Positions 16,685-25,122 of a stretch of DNA of 64,000 nt are shown here, piece after piece. Position numbers and translations under genes: made by a program. Source of the stretch: Clostridia bacterium (GTDB lineage: Bacteria; Bacillota; Clostridia; Oscillospirales; Acutalibacteraceae). The notes under the pieces were generated by a model that saw nothing but the letters and a program-made list of their open reading frames with translations, was not told the DNA's origin and searched no databases. The stretch lies in contig JAFXCQ010000012.1 of the NCBI GenBank assembly GCA_017521425.1, positions 1 to 64,000 on the forward strand, in the 5' to 3' direction. Positions within the stretch are counted from its first letter, which is position 1; every line of letters begins with the position of its first letter.

Positions 16685-17743
16685 ATGAAAAAGATTATTG
16701 CGGCATTTCTTATATTTAATTTAACATTTGTTTTTGCTGGGTGTGGCAAAAATAATGAATCACCTGTTACAACAACACCTTATGTGGATTCAGGTGTTAA
16801 TAACAATTATAATAACGATTATGTCGATAATTCATATATTGATACTACATATTTGAATTCGGATATCGTAACAAATGTAGCGCTACAACCTACAGAAACT
16901 CAAAATGTACAGAATACAACTCAAAATGCTGTTAATAACAGTTCTGATAATAATGCAACAACTAAAGAGGAAACACCTGTTGTGAATACTACATCTGCAC
17001 CAAAAGGTTTAATACCGAATAGTATTGAAAGTAGCGATGGGATAGAAAAAGCAACTTATAATATGAGTGAAAGAACATATATTGTTTATTATCCATCAGA
17101 ATTATTAAGCAGTAATTCAAAATTTGCAATTCTCTCGTGGGCTAACGGCACAGGTTGTGCCCCGTCTTTATATGATGGCTTATTAAGAGAAGTAGCAAAG
17201 GGTGGCTTTATTGTAGTCGCAAGTAGCGAAACTATGGCGGCGGATGGTACTGCACAAATTGCCGCTATTGATTTTGTAATTGAGGAAAACACAAACAAAA
17301 CAAGTGCTTTATATAATAAAGTTAATTCAGGTAAAATTGGTGCGTTTGGTCACTCGCAAGGTGGCAGAAGCTCTGTTAACGCAGGTGCTATTGATAATAG
17401 AATAAATTGCGTGCTTTCACTTGCAGGTAGTAACTTTGTTGAAGAAGCAGAAAAACTTTCAAAACCAGTTTTATTTATGGCAGGTAGTAAAGATAAAATT
17501 GTGGATGCTGACAAATGGCTTGTAACCGCTTACAATGCAGTAACAGGTCCTGCGGTTTATGCTTCTCTTAATGGTGCAATTCACACTACTTGTTGTTCAA
17601 ATCCAACAGCTTATTCAAATTATATAATAAATTGGTTCAATGCATGGTTATTTAATGATAACAATGCAAAAGCGATGTTTACAAATGGTGGCACATTTTC
17701 AACTGATTCAAATTGGTCTGGATATATGTCGAAAGGGTTTTAG
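16685..17743 (+). CDS. lipoprotein alpha/beta hydrolase (cutinase/dienelactone-hydrolase-like)
   Basis: A 352-residue surface lipoprotein. The signal peptide ends in the lipobox FAGC (Cys20), followed by an Asn/Thr-rich linker to about residue 105. The hydrolase domain then shows GHSQGG (Ser224), MAGSKDKIVD (Asp270 or 274) and AIHTTCC (His300), a full Ser-Asp-His triad, with adjacent Cys303-Cys304 near the His. The layout resembles cutinase/polyesterase-like and chlorophyllase-like hydrolases, suggesting an ester substrate outside the cell; specificity is inference. Spacing to the ZIP gene is 9 nt with GGGGATAG as ribosome site. Confidence 0.83.
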   Translation: MKKIIAAFLIFNLTFVFAGCGKNNESPVTTTPYVDSGVNNNYNNDYVDNSYIDTTYLNSDIVTNVALQPTETQNVQNTTQNAVNNSSDNNATTKEETPVVNTTSAPKGLIPNSIESSDGIEKATYNMSERTYIVYYPSELLSSNSKFAILSWANGTGCAPSLYDGLLREVAKGGFIVVASSETMAADGTAQIAAIDFVIEENTNKTSALYNKVNSGKIGAFGHSQGGRSSVNAGAIDNRINCVLSLAGSNFVEEAEKLSKPVLFMAGSKDKIVDADKWLVTAYNAVTGPAVYASLNGAIHTTCCSNPTAYSNYIINWFNAWLFNDNNAKAMFTNGGTFSTDSNWSGYMSKGF

Positions 17744-17760
17744 TTTTTAGCGGGGACTAT

Positions 17761-18192
17761 ATGAAAGAAATAAAATCACGGGAAATTATATTTAACAGAC
17801 AACTTGTTCGTTTTTTGATGTTGGCTATTATTGGGACGATTGTTATATTTTGTGAGTGTTATTTTTATAAAGAAGACCGTAATCTCGATGGTTTAATTAT
17901 AGGTATTCCTCTTGCGGTTATAAATTTTATCATAATTTTAATTTCACCGATTTATTATGTGTTTGATAAAAATGAACTTATAATTAAATATTTTTGGGGA
18001 TTAAATGAAATAATTCCATATAAGCAAATTTATATGGTTTTAACTGATGTTAATTATAAATTCTGGTTTCCTCTAAAAAGCTTTGAGATATTTTATCCAC
18101 ATGAGGAAAAATTCCCTTTGAATAGTACAATACATAAATCCAGAAAAACAAAAAGGTTATTACAATATCACACAAATTTAGAAATTGAGTAG
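17761..18192 (+). CDS. hypothetical membrane protein with a PH-like C-terminal domain
   Basis: A 143-residue protein with two membrane helices (about residues 15-31 and 42-65), followed by YYVFDKNELIIKYFWGLNEIIPYKQI, a pattern seen in bacterial PH-like (bPH) membrane proteins. The function is unknown. The start is ATG 17761, preceded by AGCGGGG; an earlier in-frame ATG at 17713 lies inside the lipoprotein gene and is unlikely. The next gene begins 7 nt after its stop. Confidence 0.65.
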   Translation: MKEIKSREIIFNRQLVRFLMLAIIGTIVIFCECYFYKEDRNLDGLIIGIPLAVINFIIILISPIYYVFDKNELIIKYFWGLNEIIPYKQIYMVLTDVNYKFWFPLKSFEIFYPHEEKFPLNSTIHKSRKTKRLLQYHTNLEIE

Positions 18193-18199
18193 GTTATTT

Positions 18200-19051
18200 A
18201 TGCTTTATTATTCTCTCGTTATAATTGCAACTGTAATGTTTGCAGTGCAATTTTTATTCAATCAAAAATTTCAGCAAGGGTATGGTAGTGACACGAAGGC
18301 AACTCTTGTTTTCACACTTTATAAAAGTGCAGTTGCCACTGTAATTATGCTTATAATAAGTGGGTTTAAGGTTAAAGTTACACCGTTCAGCTTTGCACTT
18401 GCGTTCATTAGTGCGGTTTCAGGGATTTTAATGCTTTACTTCAGTTTAAAAGCATTCTCCGTTGCAAATCTCTCTGTTTATTCTGTTTTTTCAATGCTTG
18501 GTGGTATGATTTTACCATTTTTGTTAGGTGTTTGTTTCTATGATGAAAAACTGTCAGTTTTAAAAATTGCTTGTTGTGTTTTAATTGTTATTGCGGTTCT
18601 TTTAAATATACAAAAAGGCGAGAATGGCAAAAAAGCACTTCTTTATTATATGGCAGTTTTTGTGCTTAACGGAATGGCGGGTGTAATTTCTAAAATTCAC
18701 CAGTCGTCAGGTTTTCCGATAACTGATAGTACGGGCTTTACATTTTTAATAAACATTATTTCTGTTGTTATATGTGGTGTCTGGTTATTATTACAATATA
18801 AAAAGATACCGCTTGTTAAAGGTAAAAACCTTTTATACTCATCAGGGTATGGTGTTTTAAATGGTGTTGGTAATTTATTTTTACTTATTGCACTTTCCAA
18901 TTTACCGGCTTCAGTTCAATATCCACTCGTAACAGGTGGGGTAATGGTATTTTCAACCGTTATCAGCATATTACAAAAAGAAAAACTTACAAAAAAAGAT
19001 TACATAGCTACTGCTGTTTCATTTATTGCTTCTGTACTTATAATTTTTTAG
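18200..19051 (+). CDS. EamA/DMT-superfamily transporter
   Basis: A 283-residue inner-membrane protein with about ten hydrophobic helices in two repeated halves, as in drug/metabolite transporters. The second half contains NGVGNLFLLIALSNLPASVQYPLVTGGVMVF, a typical conserved EamA segment. The substrate is unknown. ATG 18200 with GAGTAGG upstream is favoured; the earlier start at 18185 would overlap the preceding gene. No own promoter was seen, so it probably belongs to the preceding transcript. Confidence 0.8.
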   Translation: MLYYSLVIIATVMFAVQFLFNQKFQQGYGSDTKATLVFTLYKSAVATVIMLIISGFKVKVTPFSFALAFISAVSGILMLYFSLKAFSVANLSVYSVFSMLGGMILPFLLGVCFYDEKLSVLKIACCVLIVIAVLLNIQKGENGKKALLYYMAVFVLNGMAGVISKIHQSSGFPITDSTGFTFLINIISVVICGVWLLLQYKKIPLVKGKNLLYSSGYGVLNGVGNLFLLIALSNLPASVQYPLVTGGVMVFSTVISILQKEKLTKKDYIATAVSFIASVLIIF

Positions 19052-19063
19052 TGTTGAAATTTG

Positions 19064-19093
19064 TTGAAATCTGTAGTAAATTAGTTTTATAAT
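19064..19093 (+). promoter_or_regulatory. promoter of the hypothetical gene at 19114
   Basis: TTGAAA (19064-19069) and TATAAT (19088-19093) with 18-nt spacing, 20 nt before the start codon. Confidence 0.55.
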
Positions 19094-19113
19094 AATTATT
19101 GTGAGGGATAATA

Positions 19114-19983
19114 ATGAGAAATTTAGTAATTAAAAGAGAAAAATCATTCGTAGGTTGTTTAGGGAAATTTAAGGTTTACATTGTTGACCCGAATTCTAAT
19201 GATTTGAAAATTTACAAGCAACCTTGTAGAAAATTGGGGATTTTAAAAAATGGTGAAGAAGCAGTTTTTCAGATTCCTGATGAAGAGGTTCAGCTTTACA
19301 TAATTGGAGATAAAATGACAAAATCCTTCTGCAACGAGTTTGTAAAAATTTCTGCAGGTGATTCAGATGTGTATTTACTTGGTAAATGTAAATATAATCC
19401 ATTTATGGGTAACCCGTTCCGTTTAGAAGGTCAGGTTGATGAAGCGACAAAAGCTAATAGAAAACGTAGTAAGAAAAAGGCATTAACCAATCTTCTCCCT
19501 TGGATTCTTGTTGGTTTTGTAATTGGTTTTTGCATTGGTCTCTTTTCTGATAAAGCATTAACTGAGCCGGAAACATTTGAAACTGATGGTATGACAATTA
19601 CTTTAATACAAGAATTTGTAGAAGTTCCTTATAATGGATTTGCCGCGACTTATGAAACGGACGATATGTTGGTTGCAGTTACCAAGGAAACAAAGCCACT
19701 TTCAACCGATTTAAAAGACATCACCCTTGATGAATATGCAGAGTTACTTATTTCGGGTCAGGAAGAAGACGGAATTGTTTGTTCTGACTTATTGACTGAA
19801 AATGGTTTGAAATATTTTGAATATCAGGTTGCAGATGGTGATGGTACTTATTATTATAGAGACTATGTTTATGAAACACAGGATGCTTTCTGGCATATAA
19901 CATTTATTTGTAGCAACGAAACTTCTTGGGTTGCAAATATAACTTCAATTTCTGAATGGGCGCAGTCTGTTACATTTAATTAA
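19114..19983 (+). CDS. hypothetical single-pass membrane protein
   Basis: A 289-residue protein that I do not recognise. Residues 1-105 are a soluble beta-rich region (VKREKSFVGCLGKFKVYI; PDEEVQLYIIGDK) like regions described in DUF-type proteins of gut Clostridia. A Lys/Arg-rich stretch (NRKRSKKKALTN) precedes one membrane helix at about residues 125-145. The outside C-terminal part carries acidic residues and many aromatic residues. The basic stretch before the helix predicts a cytoplasmic N-terminal domain. It has its own promoter and terminator. Confidence 0.7.
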   Translation: MRNLVIKREKSFVGCLGKFKVYIVDPNSNDLKIYKQPCRKLGILKNGEEAVFQIPDEEVQLYIIGDKMTKSFCNEFVKISAGDSDVYLLGKCKYNPFMGNPFRLEGQVDEATKANRKRSKKKALTNLLPWILVGFVIGFCIGLFSDKALTEPETFETDGMTITLIQEFVEVPYNGFAATYETDDMLVAVTKETKPLSTDLKDITLDEYAELLISGQEEDGIVCSDLLTENGLKYFEYQVADGDGTYYYRDYVYETQDAFWHITFICSNETSWVANITSISEWAQSVTFN

Positions 19984-19997
19984 ATAGTTTTATATTT

Positions 19998-20030
19998 AAA
20001 CAACTCTATGAAAAAATGTAGAGTTGTTTT
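19998..20030 (+). terminator. terminator of the hypothetical membrane protein gene
   Basis: A perfect 11-bp stem (19998-20008 with 20019-20029), followed by TTTTGCTTT. Confidence 0.85.
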
Positions 20031-20084
20031 GCTTTAAAAGCTAAAATTTATACATAAAATATGAAATTTTTGTCATTTTATAGA

Positions 20085-20113
20085 TTGACATAAACATATA
20101 ACTGTGATATAGT
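20085..20113 (+). promoter_or_regulatory. promoter of the lysine operon
   Basis: TTGACA (20085-20090) and TATAGT (20108-20113) with 17-nt spacing, placing the transcript start just before the riboswitch aptamer. Confidence 0.8.
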
Positions 20114-20123
20114 ATTCACATCC

Positions 20124-20282
20124 GATAGAGGTGCATTTTATCATCAGTAGCATTTGCGTAGTCGTTTGCCAGAAACGGCAAGTGTGAAAGGGGTAGGTGC
20201 CGAAGTCAGTTTATGGTAAAAAACTGGTCTGGCGGTATGGAATAATATCTGTATCGTTGTCGCAGAAATGCGGAGAGCTATC
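20124..20282 (+). ncRNA. lysine riboswitch (L box)
   Basis: The leader of dapA has the conserved lysine-aptamer core: AGAGGTGC near the 5' end, AGTA, GAAAGGGG, TAGGTGCCGAAG and TGGTCTGGCG. P1 can form between GATAG (20124-20128) and CTATC (20278-20282). Lysine binding should favour the downstream terminator (20320-20346) and shut off dapA-lysA. TTACA at 20283-20287 can pair with TGTAA at 20314-20318 as a possible antiterminator piece (inference). Confidence 0.92.
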
Positions 20283-20319
20283 TTACATTTTTATTGCTTT
20301 ATTATGCATAAACTGTAAG

Positions 20320-20346
20320 TAGTTGCTTTTCGGGCAACTATTTTTT
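20320..20346 (+). terminator. expression-platform terminator of the lysine riboswitch
   Basis: Stem TAGTTGC (20320-20326) with GCAACTA (20334-20340), then six T (20341-20346). It ends about 24 nt before the dapA ATG. Confidence 0.88.
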
Positions 20347-20369
20347 ATTTATTAAAGGAGTTATTTAAA

Positions 20370-21257
20370 ATGAGTAACACAATTTTTACTGGTGTAGCAA
20401 CTGCTTTGGTTACACCAATGACGAAAGATGGAATTGATTATGAGAATTTCGGCAAAATTATTGACTGGCAAATTGAAGAAGGTGTTAACGCTTTAGTTAT
20501 TGCTGGTACAACAGGTGAGGGTTCAACTCTTACAGATGAAGAGCATAAAGATGCTTTAGCGTTTGCTGTTAAAAGAGCAAACAAAAGAGTACCAATTATT
20601 GCAGGTACCGGTTCTAATGATACCGCTTACGCAATTCAACTTACTGAACACGCTTGCGAAGTTGGTTGTGACGCAATGCTTTTAGTTACACCTTACTATA
20701 ATAAAGCAACTCAACGCGGTTTAATTGAGTCATTTACAGCTATTGCTGATGCATCAACAAAGCCTTGTATTCTTTACAATGTTCCATCAAGAACAGGTTG
20801 CAATCTTTTACCACAATCAGTTGCAGTTTTAGCAAAACACCCTAATATTGTTGCTATTAAAGAAGCGAGTGGTAATTTCTCGCAGATTGCAGAGCTTATT
20901 TCACTTACAAATGGTGAAATTGATGTTTATTCTGGTAACGATGACCAGATTGTTCCACTTCTTTCATTAGGTGGTAAAGGTGTTATTTCTGTGCTTTCAA
21001 ATGTATTACCAAAGAAAACAGTTGAGATGTGTGACAAATTCTTCGATGGTGATGTAAAGGGCAGTGCAGAAATCCAACTCGAGCTTATTCCACTTATTAA
21101 CGCACTTTTCTGCGAAGTAAACCCGATTCCTGTAAAAGCGGCAACCTCTGCTTTAGGCTTTGGTGAAAATTATTTAAGATTACCACTTACTTCAATGGAA
21201 AAAGACAACGAAGAAAACTTATTAGCACTTATGAGAGCACAAGGACTTAATGTATGA
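20370..21257 (+). CDS. dapA: 4-hydroxy-tetrahydrodipicolinate synthase
   Basis: Condenses pyruvate with aspartate semialdehyde, the first committed step to diaminopimelate and lysine. The 295-residue TIM-barrel protein has the standard motifs: AGTTGEGSTL (pyruvate carboxylate pocket), YNVPSRTG (Tyr136, Arg141) and the Schiff-base Lys164 in VAIKEASGN. AAAGGAG precedes ATG. It is under the lysine riboswitch and overlaps lysA by 4 bp. Compare with the divergent paralogue at 44811. Confidence 0.97.
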   Translation: MSNTIFTGVATALVTPMTKDGIDYENFGKIIDWQIEEGVNALVIAGTTGEGSTLTDEEHKDALAFAVKRANKRVPIIAGTGSNDTAYAIQLTEHACEVGCDAMLLVTPYYNKATQRGLIESFTAIADASTKPCILYNVPSRTGCNLLPQSVAVLAKHPNIVAIKEASGNFSQIAELISLTNGEIDVYSGNDDQIVPLLSLGGKGVISVLSNVLPKKTVEMCDKFFDGDVKGSAEIQLELIPLINALFCEVNPIPVKAATSALGFGENYLRLPLTSMEKDNEENLLALMRAQGLNV

Positions 21258-22558
21258 GCAATTTAGTTTGTAATAATCTTAAAATACATAACAATGAACT
21301 TTATTTTGCAGACAGAAGTACTAAAGAAATTGCATCTAAATATAAAACTCCGCTTTATGTTATGGATGAAAACACTTTAAGACTTAATTGCAGAAAGTAT
21401 GTTGACGCCTTAAATAAGTATTTTGGTAATGGTGCAAAAGCATTATTTGCAAGTAAAGCATGTTCTTTTAAAAGAATGTACGAAATCGTTTCATCTGAAA
21501 ATATGGGTGTGGATGTTGTTTCAGTTGGTGAGTTATATACAGCAATTAAAGCAGGGGTTAATCCACAAGAAATGTATTTTCATTCAAACAGTAAAACAGA
21601 TGAAGATATAGAATATGCAATTTCACAGAATATAGGTTATTTTGTAATTGATAATATTGAAGAGCTTGACGCAATTAACTTCTTTGCAGGCAAAAAAGGC
21701 ATAAAACAAAAAGCGCTTATCAGAATTACACCTGGTATAGATACTCATACTTACGAAGCAGTTAATACTGGTAAGGTTGATTCAAAATTCGGTTTTCCTA
21801 TTGAAACTGGTGCTGGTGAATTTATAACAGGTGAAGCCTTAAAACGCGAAAATGTTGATTTAAAGGGCTTTCATTGTCATGTTGGTTCACAACTTTTTGA
21901 TTCTGATGTTTTTGTCCGTTCTGCAGATACAATGTTAGAATTTGTTTCAGATATGAAGAAAAAATTTCAGTTCGAGACGGAAATTCTCGACCTTGGTGGT
22001 GGCTATGGTGTCCGCTATGTCCAGAGTGACCCGTATATTGATATTGAAGATAACATAAGACAAGTAGCGGAATTTTACAAGAAAAAATGTAATGAATTAG
22101 GTATTAAAGAACCATCTGTAAGAATGGAACCCGGAAGAAGCATTGTAGCAGATGCTGGTCTTACACTTTATACTGCAAATACTGTTAAAATTATCGATGG
22201 TTATAAAAATTACGTCGCAGTTGATGGTGGTATGGGGGATAACCCTCGTTTTGCTCTATACGGTTCAAGCTATACAGTAATTGCTGCTGATAAGGCAGAA
22301 GAAAAATGTGACTTTCCTTGTAGTCTTGTTGGTCGTTATTGCGAAAGTGGTGACATTTTACAGGAAAATATCAATTTACCTTCATCAATAAAACGTGGTG
22401 ATTTAATTGCGGTGCTTACAACTGGTGCTTACAATTATTCAATGGCTTCAAACTACAACAGAATCCCTAAATTACCAGTTGTAATGCTTAATGGTAATGT
22501 CGATTACGTGGCAGTAAAAAGAGAAACTTTAGACGATATTATAAGAAATGATGTGTAA
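21254..22558 (+). CDS. lysA: diaminopimelate decarboxylase
   Basis: Decarboxylates meso-diaminopimelate to lysine with PLP. The 434-residue fold type III enzyme has Lys68 in FASKACS (Schiff base), HCHVGSQ, GGGYGVRY and the EPGRSIVADAG phosphate/substrate motif, with CESGDIL for the partner-subunit Cys. Its ATG overlaps the dapA stop (ATGA), giving translational coupling under one riboswitch. Intermediate lysine-pathway genes are not in this window. Confidence 0.96.
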   Translation: MSNLVCNNLKIHNNELYFADRSTKEIASKYKTPLYVMDENTLRLNCRKYVDALNKYFGNGAKALFASKACSFKRMYEIVSSENMGVDVVSVGELYTAIKAGVNPQEMYFHSNSKTDEDIEYAISQNIGYFVIDNIEELDAINFFAGKKGIKQKALIRITPGIDTHTYEAVNTGKVDSKFGFPIETGAGEFITGEALKRENVDLKGFHCHVGSQLFDSDVFVRSADTMLEFVSDMKKKFQFETEILDLGGGYGVRYVQSDPYIDIEDNIRQVAEFYKKKCNELGIKEPSVRMEPGRSIVADAGLTLYTANTVKIIDGYKNYVAVDGGMGDNPRFALYGSSYTVIAADKAEEKCDFPCSLVGRYCESGDILQENINLPSSIKRGDLIAVLTTGAYNYSMASNYNRIPKLPVVMLNGNVDYVAVKRETLDDIIRNDV

Positions 22559-24223
22559 ATGAAAGTAATTATTGCTTGTCTTAATTCAAAGTTTGTGCAT
22601 TCATCTTTAGCACCATGGTGTTTGTTTTCGGGTGTCAAAGCATTCGGAAAAGAATATAACACAAAAGTTATGGAGTGTACAATAAACAGTAATATAATAG
22701 ATTTTGCAGAAAGTATCTTGAGTGAAAAACCTCAGATACTTTCTTTCTCGTGTTATATATGGAATATAGAAAAGACTCTTGAAGTATGTGAATATATAAA
22801 GAGTAAAAGTAATGTCACTATTGTTTTAGGTGGACCGGAAGTTTCTTACAGAGCAAGAAATGTTTTAGAAAATTATAAATTTATTGACTATGTACTTTCA
22901 GGTGAGGGCGAAGAAACATACCCATTATTGTTAGATGTATTATCAAATAATGGTGATATATCAACTGTTCCTGGTTTATCTTACAGAAATTTTGGCGAGA
23001 TTGTAAATGTACCTGAAAAAGAATATTCAGGTACACCAGTAAGCCCTTATACTGACGAATATTTTAACAATCTTAATGGTAAAATCACTTATATTGAAAC
23101 AAGTCGTGGTTGCCCTTACAGATGTGCTTTCTGTCTTTCGGGTAATACGTCGCCTTTGAGATTTTTCGATTTAGAAAAAGTTAAAGAAGATATAATTAAA
23201 GTTGCCAACAGTGGTACTCAGACTGTTAAATTTATAGACAGAACCTTTAACGCTAATGCAAAAAGAGCAAATGAAATAATAGCGTTTATTCTCGAAAATC
23301 GTAGTAGTAAAATACCAGAAAATGTTTGCTTTCATTTTGAAATAGCAGGCGATATATTAAAAGAAGATACTTTTAATATTTTAGAAAAAGCGCCAAAAGG
23401 ACTTTTTCAGCTTGAAATTGGTATGCAGTCTTTTAATGAAGATACTTTAAAAGCAATTAACAGAAAAACTGACACAAAGAAACTTATAGAAAATATTAAA
23501 CGCTTAATTTCATTCGGCAATATGCATATTCATATAGACCTGATTGCAGGACTAACTGGCGAAGATTTAAAGAGTTTTGAGAATAGCTTTAACATTGGTT
23601 ACTCTTTAGGTGCTAACATGCTTCAAATGGGCTTTTTAAAGCTTCTTTATGGCGCGGATATGAGAAAGTACCCTGAAAAATTTCCATGTAAATACACAGA
23701 AAATCCACCTTATGAAGTTACTGAAACTCCGTGGCTTTCTAAAGAAGAAATTATAAAACTTAAAAAGTGTGAAGATGCGTTAGAAAGACTTTATAATAGT
23801 GGTAGATTTTTATTGACACTTGATTATTTAATCGGTAATAAAATCTTTACACCATTTGAGCTTTTCTACAAATTCGGTAATGAAATAGATGGTAATAAAA
23901 TGAACCTTTCGGATTATGCGGTTCATATTTATTACTTTTTTAAAGATTATGCAGATGAAGAACTTTTAAGAGAAACAATTCTTTGCGATTTGCTTTCTTG
24001 TTCGTCTGCCTTGCAGATACCTGAGATTTTTAAAGTAAATGACCCACTTTATAAAAAAATCAAAAAACACTTTGCCAATATAAAAGGAGAACACAACAAA
24101 ATCGCAATACTCTATAAAACCAATAGGATATTTGTTGTAAACCAGAATAGCGAAAAAGACTTTTTTGGCAGGTTTAGTGGTAAGTATTATAATTTGGATG
24201 AATTTAAAAACTCGGATAATTGA
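22559..24223 (+). CDS. B12-binding-domain radical SAM protein (DUF4080 type)
   Basis: A 554-residue protein: N-terminal cobalamin-binding-like Rossmann domain (residues 1-140, with LGGPEVSYRA and YVLSGEGEETYP), then a radical SAM core with CPYRCAFC (Cys185, 189, 192), then a C-terminal helical region of the DUF4080 kind. Such proteins are anaerobic methyltransferase-like or rearrangement enzymes without known substrate. The start codon abuts the lysA stop, so it is expressed with the lysine genes and should respond to the lysine riboswitch. A terminator overlaps its stop codon. Confidence 0.83.
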   Translation: MKVIIACLNSKFVHSSLAPWCLFSGVKAFGKEYNTKVMECTINSNIIDFAESILSEKPQILSFSCYIWNIEKTLEVCEYIKSKSNVTIVLGGPEVSYRARNVLENYKFIDYVLSGEGEETYPLLLDVLSNNGDISTVPGLSYRNFGEIVNVPEKEYSGTPVSPYTDEYFNNLNGKITYIETSRGCPYRCAFCLSGNTSPLRFFDLEKVKEDIIKVANSGTQTVKFIDRTFNANAKRANEIIAFILENRSSKIPENVCFHFEIAGDILKEDTFNILEKAPKGLFQLEIGMQSFNEDTLKAINRKTDTKKLIENIKRLISFGNMHIHIDLIAGLTGEDLKSFENSFNIGYSLGANMLQMGFLKLLYGADMRKYPEKFPCKYTENPPYEVTETPWLSKEEIIKLKKCEDALERLYNSGRFLLTLDYLIGNKIFTPFELFYKFGNEIDGNKMNLSDYAVHIYYFFKDYADEELLRETILCDLLSCSSALQIPEIFKVNDPLYKKIKKHFANIKGEHNKIAILYKTNRIFVVNQNSEKDFFGRFSGKYYNLDEFKNSDN

Positions 24224-24248
24224 GAGCTTTCTCAACTATCCGAGTTTT
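24207..24248. terminator. bidirectional terminator between the radical SAM gene and mgtC
   Basis: An 18-bp stem with one G-U (24207-24224 with 24231-24248) includes the stop codon of the radical SAM gene and serves the convergent mgtC-like gene with A/T-rich arms. Confidence 0.88.
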
Positions 24249-24264
24249 GTTTTATGTTTCCTGA

Positions 24265-24963
24265 TTACAAGGAAATCGAAATTATATATTCATCATCTTT
24301 CAAAATCTCTTTAATTTCATTGAACGAAAATGCGTTGTGTGTTTTTAAATCAAACTTACAATAAATAACATTATCTTTCTTTTCAATATCTGTTGTCATA
24401 ATATCTACACCTTTTTTATGAAGGATTTCTTCAACATGGTCGAGGGCAACAGGGTCATTTTTAATTTTTAATTTTACTGAAGTTGCAACTGTGTTTTCAA
24501 TAGGAACGAATCTGTGAATGAAAATTTGAATTAAAAGAAGAACTATTGTTGCGTAAACTCCTATTCCATACATACCCGCACCAATTGCGAGACCTATGCC
24601 TGCAGTAGCCCAGATACCAGCGGCAGTTGTAAGACCTTTAATAGAGCCTTTATAAATAATAATACCACTACCTAAAAAACTGACACCAGTAATAATATTA
24701 GCGGCAAGCCTTGAACCATCAAATTTTACATTTTCATATAAAAATAAATCAAAGAAACCATATTTACTTACTATCATCATAAGAGCAGAGCCGAGCGCTA
24801 CAATAATATGTGTACGAAGTCCAGCTTCTTTTTGTCTGAATGTTCTTTCAAGACCAATTCCAGCACCACAAATTGCTGAAACAATAAGTCTGCAAAGATA
24901 AGGTAATGCATCTTTGAAATCTGCAGCGACTTCCCAGAATAAATCTAAAAATGCTTCTTTCAA
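24265..24963 (-). CDS. MgtC/SapB family membrane protein
   Basis: A 232-residue protein with the MgtC domain: ICGAGIGLERTFRQKEAGLRTHI, then GVSFLGSGIIIYKG and GLTTAAGIWATAGIGLAIGAG over four to five helices, and a cytoplasmic ACT-like C-terminal part. Family members bear on magnesium homeostasis or acid/phagosome survival; the direct role is debated. The start is TTG 24963, eight nt after AGGAG; the GTG nine bases upstream touches AGGAG and cannot be used. Confidence 0.88.
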   Translation of the reverse strand: MKEAFLDLFWEVAADFKDALPYLCRLIVSAICGAGIGLERTFRQKEAGLRTHIIVALGSALMMIVSKYGFFDLFLYENVKFDGSRLAANIITGVSFLGSGIIIYKGSIKGLTTAAGIWATAGIGLAIGAGMYGIGVYATIVLLLIQIFIHRFVPIENTVATSVKLKIKNDPVALDHVEEILHKKGVDIMTTDIEKKDNVIYCKFDLKTHNAFSFNEIKEILKDDEYIISISL

Positions 24964-25054
24964 GCTAAACACTCCTTTTTCGAATTTTTATTAGTAAAAA
25001 TATAATTGTTTATTATACTACAATATGTATGTTATGTCAAATGAAAAATATGTG

Positions 25055-25083
25055 TAATAATGCTGTCATTTTCTTCATATCCT
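25055..25083 (+). promoter_or_regulatory. possible sigma-E-type promoter of spoIVA
   Basis: TAATAAT (25055-25061) and CATATCCT (25076-25083), 14 nt apart, resemble the sporulation sigma-E pattern (ATATT-like and CATACAAT-like), 40 nt before the start. The match is loose and mostly supported by the known dependence of spoIVA on sigma-E. Confidence 0.3.
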
Positions 25084-25122
25084 TTAGAGAAAGATAATAG
25101 AAAGTACAAGGGGGAAGGACTT

